This document shows, in pieces, positions 1-5,743 of a stretch of 6,640 bases of DNA (its first letter is position 1; every line of letters starts with the position of its first letter). Origin of the DNA: Acidobacteria bacterium AH-259-G07 (GTDB taxonomy: Bacteria > Acidobacteriota > UBA6911 > RPQK01 > JADFOI01); contig JALLON010000147.1 in the NCBI GenBank assembly GCA_027717925.1, forward strand, positions 1-6,640, read 5' to 3'. The translations under genes were made by a program, and so were the position numbers. The notes under the pieces were generated by a model. It did no database searches, had not been told where the DNA came from, and saw nothing but the letters and a program-made list of their open reading frames with translations.

Positions 1-26
1 TCAGCTGCCAATAGTATCATCATTCG

Positions 27-530
27 ATGATTATCCTCGGCGTTGATCCCGGCAGTCGAGTGACCGGATACGGGGTGATCAGCGTTGAAGTGAACCACTT
101 GCGCTGCTTGGAATACGGAGGATTCTCAGGCCTCACCAAGGGCGGGTCGGATCTTTTCTCACATCGTTTAAAGCGAATTTATGCCAAACTGAACGATTTG
201 TTGCAGCGGCACTCGCCGGCAGTGGTTGCGGTTGAAGAGGTGTTCCATGCCGTGAATGTAAAGAGTGCACTCAAGCTGGGACACGCTCGGGGGGTGGTGC
301 TGCTTGCCGCTGCCCAATTTGATATCCCCCTTTTTGAATATTCACCTTTAGAGGTCAAGAAGGCCGTGGTGGGTTACGGTAGGGCGGAGAAGGTCCAAAT
401 TCAGATGATGGTTCAGACGCTGCTGAACCTCAGGGAGAAACCCCAGCCACACGACGCGGCTGATGCACTCGCCATTGCCTTATGTCACGCCTTCAGTGGA
501 TCACCATGCCGGCGTAGCCGACGACCCTAG
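27..530 (+). CDS. ruvC: RuvC, crossover junction endodeoxyribonuclease
   Basis: RuvC resolves Holliday junctions during recombination and repair, acting as a dimer with the RuvAB branch-migration motor. The 167-residue product has the RNase H-like fold signature: N-terminal ILGVDPGS with catalytic Asp7, VEEVF with Glu70, and the C-terminal HDAADALA block with Asp143 and Asp146, so all four metal-binding acids are present. Length fits the family (E. coli 173). The ATG at 27 is directly followed by the invariant start of the family. No good Shine-Dalgarno is visible, but a frame open from base 1 stops at TGA 28-30, giving an ATGA overlap that would suit translational coupling to an upstream gene too truncated to identify. 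The last dozen codons overlap the end of the convergent MEMO-family gene, and the resulting tail (roughly SGSPCRRSRRP) looks unconserved. No ruvA follows, so the ruvC-ruvA-ruvB order found in many bacteria is absent here. Confidence 0.96.
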   Translation: MIILGVDPGSRVTGYGVISVEVNHLRCLEYGGFSGLTKGGSDLFSHRLKRIYAKLNDLLQRHSPAVVAVEEVFHAVNVKSALKLGHARGVVLLAAAQFDIPLFEYSPLEVKKAVVGYGRAEKVQIQMMVQTLLNLREKPQPHDAADALAIALCHAFSGSPCRRSRRP

Positions 531-1299
531 AGTGCTCTCCAGTAATTTCGCCGGAGTGAGTATGATCAACCAGCTTGGCCCCTCTGGCCCCGAGTTGGTG
601 TGAAGCCTCAATGACGGCGATGGTCGGGCCGTAGCCGCACATGGAAATATTATGGCGATGAATGGCTTCAAAAAGTCCCATGCTGTCCAGTGCAAGGATT
701 TTTTCGATCGCCAGTTGGTCTTTTTTTAAGGTACTTTCTGCACTCTCAAAGTGATTCATGTCTGAGCTGGAAATGAGAAGAACCGGTTCGGAAGTGTGCT
801 TGACCACTGCCCCCAGGGCTTTTCCCAATTCCACCAAGCTCTCATAACTTTCTGTTCCGATGGTGATGGGCACAAAACTAAAATCGTTGTCCAGTAAATG
901 CTGCAGGAAAGGGATTTGCACCTCCAAGGCATGCTCATGCTGGTGAGCCAACGGGTTTTCCTGGACAAGAGAGGAGCTCTGCACAATCTCGCGCGCCAAC
1001 CCAGTATCGATCTCAACCCTACCCAGAGGAGTTTCCCAAGCTCCCTCGGACATCAGGGAAATCGGGTCCCCCAAGCCCGTGTGATTGGGACATAAGCAGA
1101 TAAAGCGATGGGGAAGTTTGACAGCAGCGTAAGTGGCGCCGGCAACGGCGCCGGAGTACTCGTAGCCGGCGTGGGGAACAACGATCCCAATGGCCTTCAA
1201 CTGCTTTGAAGAGAATGGGATGTGTTTTTGCAGTGAAGCGATCAACTCAGGGGGATCCGCCGGGTAAAATCGCCCAGCCACCGCCGGTTTTCTGATCAT
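493..1299 (-). CDS. amrB: MEMO1 family protein (AmmeMemoRadiSam system protein B)
   Basis: The 268-residue product from the ATG at 1299 matches the MEMO/class III extradiol dioxygenase-like family: it opens with IRKPAVAGRFYPADP, then VPHAGYEYSG (His43), CPNHTG (His73), the HQHEHALEVQIPFL block (about 119-132), SSSDMNHF (178-184), MCGYGP (Cys221) and ends in VVGYAGMVIH. His43, His73 and Cys221 correspond to the metal-binding His49, His81 and Cys244 of human MEMO1. Bacterial members often sit beside AMMECR1 and radical-SAM genes; neither is in this window, and the exact reaction is not established. The frame stays open up to a TTG at 1395, but those extra 32 codons come from an inserted repeat, and the family N-terminus begins at the ATG at 1299. 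The Shine-Dalgarno is weak (GGCGG about 6 bases before ATG). It lies downstream of grpE on the same strand and probably shares its transcript. Its 3' end overlaps convergent ruvC by 38 bases. Confidence 0.93.
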   Translation of the reverse strand: MIRKPAVAGRFYPADPPELIASLQKHIPFSSKQLKAIGIVVPHAGYEYSGAVAGATYAAVKLPHRFICLCPNHTGLGDPISLMSEGAWETPLGRVEIDTGLAREIVQSSSLVQENPLAHQHEHALEVQIPFLQHLLDNDFSFVPITIGTESYESLVELGKALGAVVKHTSEPVLLISSSDMNHFESAESTLKKDQLAIEKILALDSMGLFEAIHRHNISMCGYGPTIAVIEASHQLGARGAKLVDHTHSGEITGEHSRVVGYAGMVIH

Positions 1300-1312
1300 T
1301 GATCTACCGCCT

Positions 1313-1389
1313 GTAGGGGCGAGCCGGTGGCTCGCCCGAGCCAAACTGTGACTGAGAATGGTTCGGGCGAGCCAGCGGCTCGCCCCTAC
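1313..1389. repeat. REP/BIME-like nested palindromic repeat in the grpE-MEMO gap
   Basis: Two 30-bp arms (1313-1342 and 1360-1389) are inverted copies matching at 28 of 30 positions, separated by 17 bases. The outer ends read GTAGGGGCGAGCC and GGCTCGCCCCTAC. Each arm is itself a hairpin: GGGCGAGCC, a 3-base loop, then GGCTCGCCC. This two-hairpins-in-opposite-orientation layout resembles BIME/REP elements, which are usually dispersed genome-wide and often linked to RAYT (IS200-like Y1) transposases. CT dinucleotides flank both ends, which could be a short target duplication or chance. The element begins 6 bases after the grpE stop and ends 13 bases before the MEMO ATG. Without it the two genes would be about 19 bases apart, so it probably inserted into a tight operon. 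No T-run follows, so it is not an obvious intrinsic terminator. Confidence 0.88.
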
Positions 1390-1395
1390 CTTCAA

Positions 1396-2031
1396 TTAAT
1401 TGCTCTCTGAGGAAAGAGTCGCCTGCTTGTTTTCCTCTCCTTGGGGTTTTGAGCTGGGTTGATATTGTCCGATTCGGACTCTGGCAGCACGAAGCAATTG
1501 TTCCCCCCAGCGAAAGCCGCCTTGCAGGACCTCGACAACGTGCTGGTCCAGGTTGGGATCATCGACGGAAACGACACCAACCGCCTCCGCTTCATGGGGG
1601 TTGAACGGTTGATGGAGCACATCCAAGGGCTCAATTCCCAGCGACTTGAGCTTACTCAAGAAGAGTTCCAGATTGAGTTTCACCCCTTCTTTTAGGCCTT
1701 CAAAACTTGAGGTCTCCTCGGCCGCCTGTAGAGCCCGCTCGAAATTATCGACGATTTCCAGAAAGTGCTGGAAGAAGTCGAACTTTTCGCGCTGCAGCCG
1801 TCTTTCCATTTCTTTGCTCAGGCGGAGGCGAAAAGCTTCGTTCTCCTCGTCCAGTGTTTTGACTTTCTCCTTAAGCTTTTGCTGAGCCAGCTCAGTTCGC
1901 GCTTTCAGTTCCTCGACAAAAGAGGGGTATTTATCGATTGGGATGGAGGCCTTCTCGATAGCGGATTCGTCCTCTACCCAAAAGCGGCGGTCCGTCACCT
2001 TAAAACGCGGCTCCTGTTTTGGTTCTGCCAT
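1396..2031 (-). CDS. grpE: GrpE, nucleotide exchange factor of DnaK
   Basis: GrpE is a cytoplasmic homodimeric co-chaperone that releases ADP from DnaK (Hsp70) and so drives its substrate cycle. The 211-residue product shows the family plan: a charged N-terminus (1-35), a long heptad-rich helix (about 36-105, dimerisation) containing REKFDFFQHFLEIVDNFERAL, a helical connector, and the C-terminal beta-domain with FNPHEAEAVGVV (143-154) and the signature VVEVLQGGFRWGEQLLRAARVRI (about 165-187). The ATG at 2031 has only a poor Shine-Dalgarno (GGA then AAAAA). The A7(GAA)6 leader upstream is in frame back to a TGA but contains no start codon, so an N-terminal poly-Glu extension is not encoded by the sequence as given. 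No dnaK or dnaJ lies nearby. The gene diverges from clpB, another heat-shock gene of the same network, and is followed on the same strand by the MEMO-family gene. Confidence 0.96.
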   Translation of the reverse strand: MAEPKQEPRFKVTDRRFWVEDESAIEKASIPIDKYPSFVEELKARTELAQQKLKEKVKTLDEENEAFRLRLSKEMERRLQREKFDFFQHFLEIVDNFERALQAAEETSSFEGLKEGVKLNLELFLSKLKSLGIEPLDVLHQPFNPHEAEAVGVVSVDDPNLDQHVVEVLQGGFRWGEQLLRAARVRIGQYQPSSKPQGEENKQATLSSESN

Positions 2032-2049
2032 TTTTTCCAGTCTTCCCTT

Positions 2050-2074
2050 TTCTTCTTCTTCTTCTTCTTTTTTT
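2050..2074. repeat. (TTC)6-T7 simple-sequence repeat in the grpE leader
   Basis: Six TTC units (2050-2067) are followed by seven T (2068-2074). Read on the grpE strand this is A7 then (GAA)6, ending 18 bases before the grpE ATG. A7 and a triplet repeat are both slippage-prone. The tract is purine-rich in the mRNA and may act as a loose ribosome-standby or enhancer sequence; that is inference. Confidence 0.85.
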
Positions 2075-2117
2075 GTCTTATCTGGTCATGCATCTAATCG
2101 GAATGACCAGGAAAGAC
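2075..2117. promoter_or_regulatory. Imperfect inverted repeat in the grpE leader
   Basis: Arms 2075-2089 (GTCTTATCTGGTCAT) and 2103-2117 (ATGACCAGGAAAGAC) are complementary at 13 of 15 positions, with a perfect inner 8-bp half (CTGGTCAT/ATGACCAG) and a 13-base loop. It lies between the candidate grpE -10 and the A7(GAA)6 tract, so in the grpE transcript it would be a stem-loop about 44 bases before the start codon. It could be a protein operator or an mRNA element. It is not a terminator for grpE because A, not U, follows it on that strand. Confidence 0.5.
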
Positions 2118-2189
2118 GTGTCATTAGACGCAATACAAAGTGGTCTCGAAGTAGTTGCTCGTCCTCCTGACCTGCTCTATTCTAGCATC

Positions 2190-2195
2190 ATTATA
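2190..2195 (-). promoter_or_regulatory. Candidate grpE -10 box
   Basis: On the minus strand the sequence is a perfect TATAAT, which would start transcription near 2183 and give a leader of about 150 bases. No good -35 hexamer is found at 16-18 bases (ACCAGA at 17), so this promoter would be weak, activator-dependent, or not real. Confidence 0.35.
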
Positions 2196-2227
2196 GACTC
2201 ACTTGATCTCGATCTGGTGCGGCTTAC

Positions 2228-2241
2228 CTTATTGCAATAAG
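2228..2241. promoter_or_regulatory. 14-bp perfect palindrome, possible shared operator
   Basis: CTTATTGCAATAAG is its own reverse complement. It lies about 45-58 bases upstream of the putative grpE start of transcription and about 64-77 upstream of the putative clpB start. This is a position from which a dimeric activator or repressor could act on both divergent genes. No known regulator is assigned. Confidence 0.4.
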
Positions 2242-2269
2242 ATTTGAGTCATTTCTTGTCAAGTCCGCC

Positions 2270-2298
2270 TTGTGTTCGGTGCTCTCCGATCCTATAAG
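2270..2298 (+). promoter_or_regulatory. Candidate sigma-70-type promoter of clpB
   Basis: TTGTGT (2270-2275), a 17-base spacer and TATAAG (2293-2298) make a reasonable housekeeping promoter. Transcription would begin near 2305, almost exactly at the first base of the 62-bp palindrome, so the mRNA would start with that hairpin. No sigma-32 consensus is seen, although clpB is a heat-shock gene in most bacteria. Confidence 0.5.
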
Positions 2299-2304
2299 AG
2301 GTAC

Positions 2305-2366
2305 GGGGCCGTGTCTTTAAAATTTAAATTTTAGTACCAAAATTTAAATTTTAAAGACACGGCCCC
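2305..2366. repeat. 62-bp near-perfect palindrome in the clpB leader
   Basis: Arms 2305-2332 and 2339-2366 are 28-bp perfect inverted copies around a 6-base centre (AGTACC). The outer part is GC-rich (GGGGCCGTGTC) and the inner part is pure A/T. The inner block AAAATTTAAATTTT is itself palindromic, so each arm can fold alone. RNA across it would form a very stable hairpin ending 14 bases before the clpB ATG and just upstream of the Shine-Dalgarno. It could be a small palindromic mobile/dispersed repeat or a functional leader structure. No T-tract follows it, so it is not a classical terminator. Confidence 0.93.
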
Positions 2367-2370
2367 TCAA

Positions 2371-2376
2371 GAGGAG
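2371..2376 (+). promoter_or_regulatory. Ribosome binding site of clpB
   Basis: GAGGAG ends four bases before the ATG at 2381, a strong Shine-Dalgarno that fixes this start. It lies only four bases after the large palindrome, so the hairpin's base could affect ribosome access. Confidence 0.85.
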
Positions 2377-2380
2377 AACC

Positions 2381-5029
2381 ATGGATATCAATCGCTTAAC
2401 TGAAAAAGTTCGAGAAGCACTAAGTACGGCTCAGACCGAAGCGCTGCAGTACAGCCATCAGCAAATTGATGTGGAGCACCTCTTGGCAGCTCTCCTGAAT
2501 CAAGAACGAGGATTGGCCACCTCCATATTCAATAAGGCGGAGGTCAACCTGGAGGGACTCAAACAGCGGGTTGAAAAGGAACTTGAAGCTCTGCCCAGGC
2601 TCTCAGGTTCTTCCGGGACGCCGGACCACGTTTACGTGACCGGACGTCTCAATCTCTTACTCTCGCAGGCCGAAGAAGAAACAAAGAGGCTCAAGGATGA
2701 ATACGTTTCGGTGGAGCACGTGCTGCTGGCAATGACCGACGACAACGGTGCGGTCGGACGGATTCTGAAGGAGTTCGGTGTAACTCGAGAGCGACTGATG
2801 CGGGCTCTACAGGAGGTCCGGGGCAGCCAGAGGGTGACCTCACAAAACCCGGAGGCAACCTATGAAGCTTTGGAGCGTTACGGCCGCGATCTAACTCACC
2901 TGGCGAGCCGGGGAAAGTTGGATCCTGTCATTGGTCGTGATGAGGAAATTCGCCGCATCATGCAGGTCTTGTCTCGACGCAGGAAAAATAACCCGGTTTT
3001 GATCGGGGATCCGGGAGTGGGTAAGACCGCGATTGTGGAAGGGTTGGCGCAGCGGATTTCGCGAGGAGATATACCGGAAGGATTGAAGAACAAGCGCATT
3101 GTGGCTCTGGACATGGGCGCCTTGATCGCGGGCGCCAAATATCGAGGCGAGTTTGAGGAGAGACTGAAGGCGGTACTAAAGGAGGTCCAGTCGGAAGGCG
3201 CAGTTATCCTCTTCATTGATGAGTTACACACTGTCGTCGGGGCGGGGAAGGCCGAAGGCGCCATGGATGCCGGTAATCTCCTCAAACCCATGCTGGCTCG
3301 TGGAGAGCTCCACTGCATCGGTGCCACCACCCTTGACGAATACCGCAAACATCTTGAAAAGGATGGGGCCTTGGAGCGACGCTTCCAACCGGTTGTGGTC
3401 AACCAGCCTTCAGTGGAAGACACCATTTCTATCTTGCGCGGATTGAGTAAACGCTACGAGGTGCACCATGGGGTCCGGATCAAGGATTCTGCACTGGTGG
3501 CTGCTGCGGTCCTCTCCAATCGCTATATTGCGGATCGTTTTCTTCCCGATAAGGCCATTGACCTGGTTGATGAGGCCGCCGCCAAACTGCGTACCGAGAT
3601 GGACTCGATGCCCTCGGAGCTGGATGAGGTGCTGCGTCGAGTGATGCAGCTGGAGATTGAACGAGAAGCACTGAAGAGGGAAAAGGATAAAGCCTCCAAG
3701 GATCGCCTGGCCAAACTGGAGAAAGAGTTGGCCGATCTCAAAGCTCAGGCCGATACACTTCAGGCCCAGTGGCAGGCGGAAAAAGACACGGTTCAGCGTT
3801 TTCGTTCAATTCGTGAACAGATGGAGACGACTGAAATCGAAATCGAGCAGGCCGAACGCCAGTATGATCTGAACCGGGCCGCCGAGCTGAAGTACGGCAA
3901 GTTGGCACAGTTGCAGCGCCGGCTCAAGGAAGAAGAGACGCTCCTGATGAAGAAGCAAAAAGAAAGCCGGCTGCTCAAGGAAGAAGTGGATGATGAGGAC
4001 ATCGCTGAGGTGGTCAGCCGCTGGACCAGCATACCCGTCTCCAGGCTGCTGGAAGGGGAAATGCAAAAACTGCTCCATCTAGAAGAGGAACTTCACCGGC
4101 GTGTGGTGGGTCAGGATGAAGCAGTCACGGCGGTAGCGGAAGCGGTGATTCGAGCTCGCTCGGGTCTCAAAGATCCGAACCGTCCTATTGGAAGCTTCAT
4201 CTTTTTAGGTCCCACTGGCGTGGGCAAGACCGAGCTGGGAGGAGCGCTGGCCCAATTCCTGTTCGATGACGATCGTGCCATGGTTCGACTCGACATGTCC
4301 GAGTATCAGGAAAAACATACCGTCTCCCGGTTGATTGGTGCCCCTCCAGGCTACGTGGGCTACGAGGAGGGCGGCCAGCTCACCGAGGCGGTCAGACGCC
4401 GTCCCTATTCGGTGATCCTCCTGGATGAGATCGAAAAAGCTCACTATGACGTCTTCAATACCCTCTTGCAGGTTCTGGACGATGGACGGCTAACGGACGG
4501 CAAGGGAAGATCCGTGGACTTCAAGAACACCATTGTGATCATGACTTCCAATATGGGAAGCCGGCGCATTCTTGAGTATTCGGGTGCCTTCGAGGGTCAG
4601 GAGTATGAGCGGATGAAAAAGGCCGTCCTGGAGGAGCTGAGACGTCACTTCCGGCCTGAATTTCTGAACCGGGTCGATGAAGTCATTGTTTTCCATTCCC
4701 TTTCCCAGGAGCACCTGAAGGAGATCGTCGAAATCCAGTTGGGCCATTTGCGCTCCCGTCTGAAGGATCGAAAGATCCGGCTCGAGTTGGGAGACGAGGC
4801 GCGTGCTTTCCTGGTGCGGGTTGGTTATGACCCGAACTTCGGTGCGCGACCCTTGAAGCGAGCCATTCAAAAAGAGGTCGAAAATCCGCTGGCTCACCTC
4901 CTCCTTCGGGGAGAAGTCGCCGAGGGTCACACTGTCCTCGTCGATTACAATCCTTCCAGGAACGAATTAACCTTCACGCCCCAGGAAGTCGCAGCCGCAG
5001 AAGAAGTGGAATCCCCCGTGCGGTCCTAA
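2381..5029 (+). CDS. clpB: ClpB, ATP-dependent protein disaggregase (Hsp100)
   Basis: ClpB is a cytoplasmic hexameric AAA+ machine that, with DnaK/DnaJ/GrpE, threads proteins out of heat-induced aggregates. The 882-residue product has every expected part: a double Clp_N repeat (about 1-145); NBD1 with Walker A GDPGVGKT (209-216, Lys215), pore loop KYRGE (Tyr254), Walker B ILFIDE (Asp280, Glu281) and ERRF arginine fingers (333-334); the coiled-coil middle domain (about 405-535) that separates ClpB from ClpA/ClpC; and NBD2 with GPTGVGKTE (610-618, Lys616), pore loop GYVGY (657-661), Walker B ILLDE (Asp682, Glu683), FLNRVDE (Arg764) and sensor-2 GARPLKR (Arg823). No ClpP-binding IGF loop was seen, as expected for a disaggregase. 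It is slightly longer than E. coli ClpB (857) because of a C-terminal tail of about 25 residues rich in Ala/Glu. The start is supported by a strong Shine-Dalgarno. It diverges from grpE. No clear terminator is visible in the 46 bases before convergent vapC. Confidence 0.98.
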   Translation: MDINRLTEKVREALSTAQTEALQYSHQQIDVEHLLAALLNQERGLATSIFNKAEVNLEGLKQRVEKELEALPRLSGSSGTPDHVYVTGRLNLLLSQAEEETKRLKDEYVSVEHVLLAMTDDNGAVGRILKEFGVTRERLMRALQEVRGSQRVTSQNPEATYEALERYGRDLTHLASRGKLDPVIGRDEEIRRIMQVLSRRRKNNPVLIGDPGVGKTAIVEGLAQRISRGDIPEGLKNKRIVALDMGALIAGAKYRGEFEERLKAVLKEVQSEGAVILFIDELHTVVGAGKAEGAMDAGNLLKPMLARGELHCIGATTLDEYRKHLEKDGALERRFQPVVVNQPSVEDTISILRGLSKRYEVHHGVRIKDSALVAAAVLSNRYIADRFLPDKAIDLVDEAAAKLRTEMDSMPSELDEVLRRVMQLEIEREALKREKDKASKDRLAKLEKELADLKAQADTLQAQWQAEKDTVQRFRSIREQMETTEIEIEQAERQYDLNRAAELKYGKLAQLQRRLKEEETLLMKKQKESRLLKEEVDDEDIAEVVSRWTSIPVSRLLEGEMQKLLHLEEELHRRVVGQDEAVTAVAEAVIRARSGLKDPNRPIGSFIFLGPTGVGKTELGGALAQFLFDDDRAMVRLDMSEYQEKHTVSRLIGAPPGYVGYEEGGQLTEAVRRRPYSVILLDEIEKAHYDVFNTLLQVLDDGRLTDGKGRSVDFKNTIVIMTSNMGSRRILEYSGAFEGQEYERMKKAVLEELRRHFRPEFLNRVDEVIVFHSLSQEHLKEIVEIQLGHLRSRLKDRKIRLELGDEARAFLVRVGYDPNFGARPLKRAIQKEVENPLAHLLLRGEVAEGHTVLVDYNPSRNELTFTPQEVAAAEEVESPVRS

Positions 5030-5075
5030 GAGCCGCGACTGTCAGAGGGTGTCGCAAAAACGGGCCTTATTCAGT

Positions 5076-5507
5076 CTAACGCTTTGGTTGGATCGTCCAT
5101 GAGATTTGAACTAAAGTCTCGAGCTGCTGGAACTCGGGATCTCCTGTGACAATAGGCATTTGTAGGCGCTGGGCTGTCGCGGCTGCAAATGCATCAGCAT
5201 AGGCGATTGGATGCTCGGCCTTGATTTCAGCTGCTGCTTTGACCACTTCCTGCGAAACCGGCTCAATCGAGATAGGGAAAGCTTCAATGCGGCTGAGGAT
5301 ATCCTCACTCGCCTCTTTACCCTTTCCACGTTTTGTAATGTAAAGAATCTCACCCCAATTGATCAGAGACAGATGAAGGGTGATCAGTTTTTCCTCAGCC
5401 TGGAGAAGAAGATCTCGAACGTGTTCTCCTCCAGCCTCTTTCTCAAAAAATGCCAGAAGAGCATGAGAGTCGAGCAGATACCCATGAATCTTATTGCTTC
5501 GCCTCAC
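5076..5507 (-). CDS. vapC: VapC-type PIN-domain ribonuclease toxin
   Basis: The 143-residue product is a PIN-domain protein. VapC toxins are Mg-dependent endoribonucleases that stop translation by cutting tRNA or rRNA until bound by VapB; the target here is unknown. The acidic active-site residues are in place: Asp13 in YLLDSHALLAF, Glu53 in NWGEILY, Asp105 in IAYADAFAAATA and Asp123 in VTGDPEF. Length is typical (about 130-145). The start is GTG at 5507, chosen because GAGGAG (5515-5520) lies 7 bases upstream and YLLDSHALL follows at the normal depth. The gene overlaps the end of vapB by 17 bases, the usual coupled arrangement. It converges on clpB with a 46-base gap. All catalytic residues are intact, so the toxin looks functional. 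Confidence 0.92.
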   Translation of the reverse strand: MRRSNKIHGYLLDSHALLAFFEKEAGGEHVRDLLLQAEEKLITLHLSLINWGEILYITKRGKGKEASEDILSRIEAFPISIEPVSQEVVKAAAEIKAEHPIAYADAFAAATAQRLQMPIVTGDPEFQQLETLVQISWTIQPKR

Positions 5508-5727
5508 GCTTTCGCTCCTCTTCGAGACCCTTCAACACTGATCGACCAGCGTGCTTCTTGAGGATCCCGAACGATTCCTCGATGAGCGATTTCCCCAAGG
5601 GCCTTACAATGATGACCCCATCGCCGTCGAGGATGCTCACTTTTGTGCCCTTTTCGATACCGTATTTCTTTCTCAGAGCCGCTGGGATGACGATTTGTCC
5701 CTTCGGAGTTGTCGTGGAAATAGCCAT
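5491..5727 (-). CDS. vapB: AbrB/MazE-fold antitoxin (VapB type)
   Basis: The 78-residue product starts with the swapped-hairpin AbrB/SpoVT DNA-binding fold: TTTPKGQIVIPAALRKKYGIEKGTKVSILDGDGVIIVRPL (residues 5-44) carries the family pattern of KGQIVIP, a helix RKKYGI, then G-x-K-V and a final beta-strand. The C-terminal 30 residues are charged and helical (roughly ILKKHAGRSVLKGLEEERKREAKQ), where VapB proteins usually wrap their toxin. It is expected to neutralise the downstream VapC and, as a VapBC complex, to repress its own operon. The ATG at 5727 has a strong Shine-Dalgarno, AGGGAGGG (5731-5738), three bases away. Repeated TTGTTAT motifs upstream may be its operator. Confidence 0.9.
   Translation of the reverse strand: MAISTTTPKGQIVIPAALRKKYGIEKGTKVSILDGDGVIIVRPLGKSLIEESFGILKKHAGRSVLKGLEEERKREAKQ
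5515..5520 (-). promoter_or_regulatory. Ribosome binding site of vapC inside vapB
   Basis: GAGGAG on the minus strand, 7 bases before the GTG at 5507, is contained in the Glu-Glu codons of vapB. It decides the vapC start and indicates independent as well as coupled initiation. Confidence 0.75.
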
Positions 5728-5743
5728 ATACCCTCCCTGATCC

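Larger units (their letters stand above)
2032..2380. other. grpE-clpB divergent intergenic region
   Basis: This 349-bp stretch contains no convincing gene; short open frames here are low-complexity (Ser/Phe/Lys-rich translations of the TTC tract). It holds the leaders and putative promoters of both grpE and clpB, plus four structured sequences listed separately (2050-2074, 2075-2117, 2228-2241, 2305-2366). I looked for a CIRCE/HrcA operator (TTAGCACTC-N9-GAGTGCTAA) and for a clear sigma-32 promoter and saw neither. Confidence 0.8.

Noticed and set aside
1..30. End of an upstream gene (frame 1 stopping at TGA 28-30).
   Set aside because: Only nine codons are visible (SAANSIIIR) and they do not identify a family; the ATGA overlap is noted with ruvC instead.
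1765..2240. Plus-strand Ser/Phe/Leu-rich open frames over grpE and its leader.
   Set aside because: They are antisense shadows of grpE and translations of the TTC/T-rich tract with low-complexity composition.
2305..2366. Intrinsic terminator interpretation of the clpB leader palindrome.
   Set aside because: No run of T follows the stem on either strand, and it sits immediately upstream of a strong Shine-Dalgarno rather than after a gene.
2032..2380. CIRCE (HrcA) operator or sigma-32 promoter for the grpE/clpB genes.
   Set aside because: No TTAGCACTC-N9-GAGTGCTAA dyad and no convincing CTTGAA / CCCCAT pair was found on either strand.
5030..5075. Weak stem GCGAC...GTCGC followed by AAAAA after clpB, considered as a terminator.
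   Set aside because: Only 5 bp with an 11-base loop, and A rather than T follows it on the clpB strand; on the opposite strand the T-run precedes the stem.
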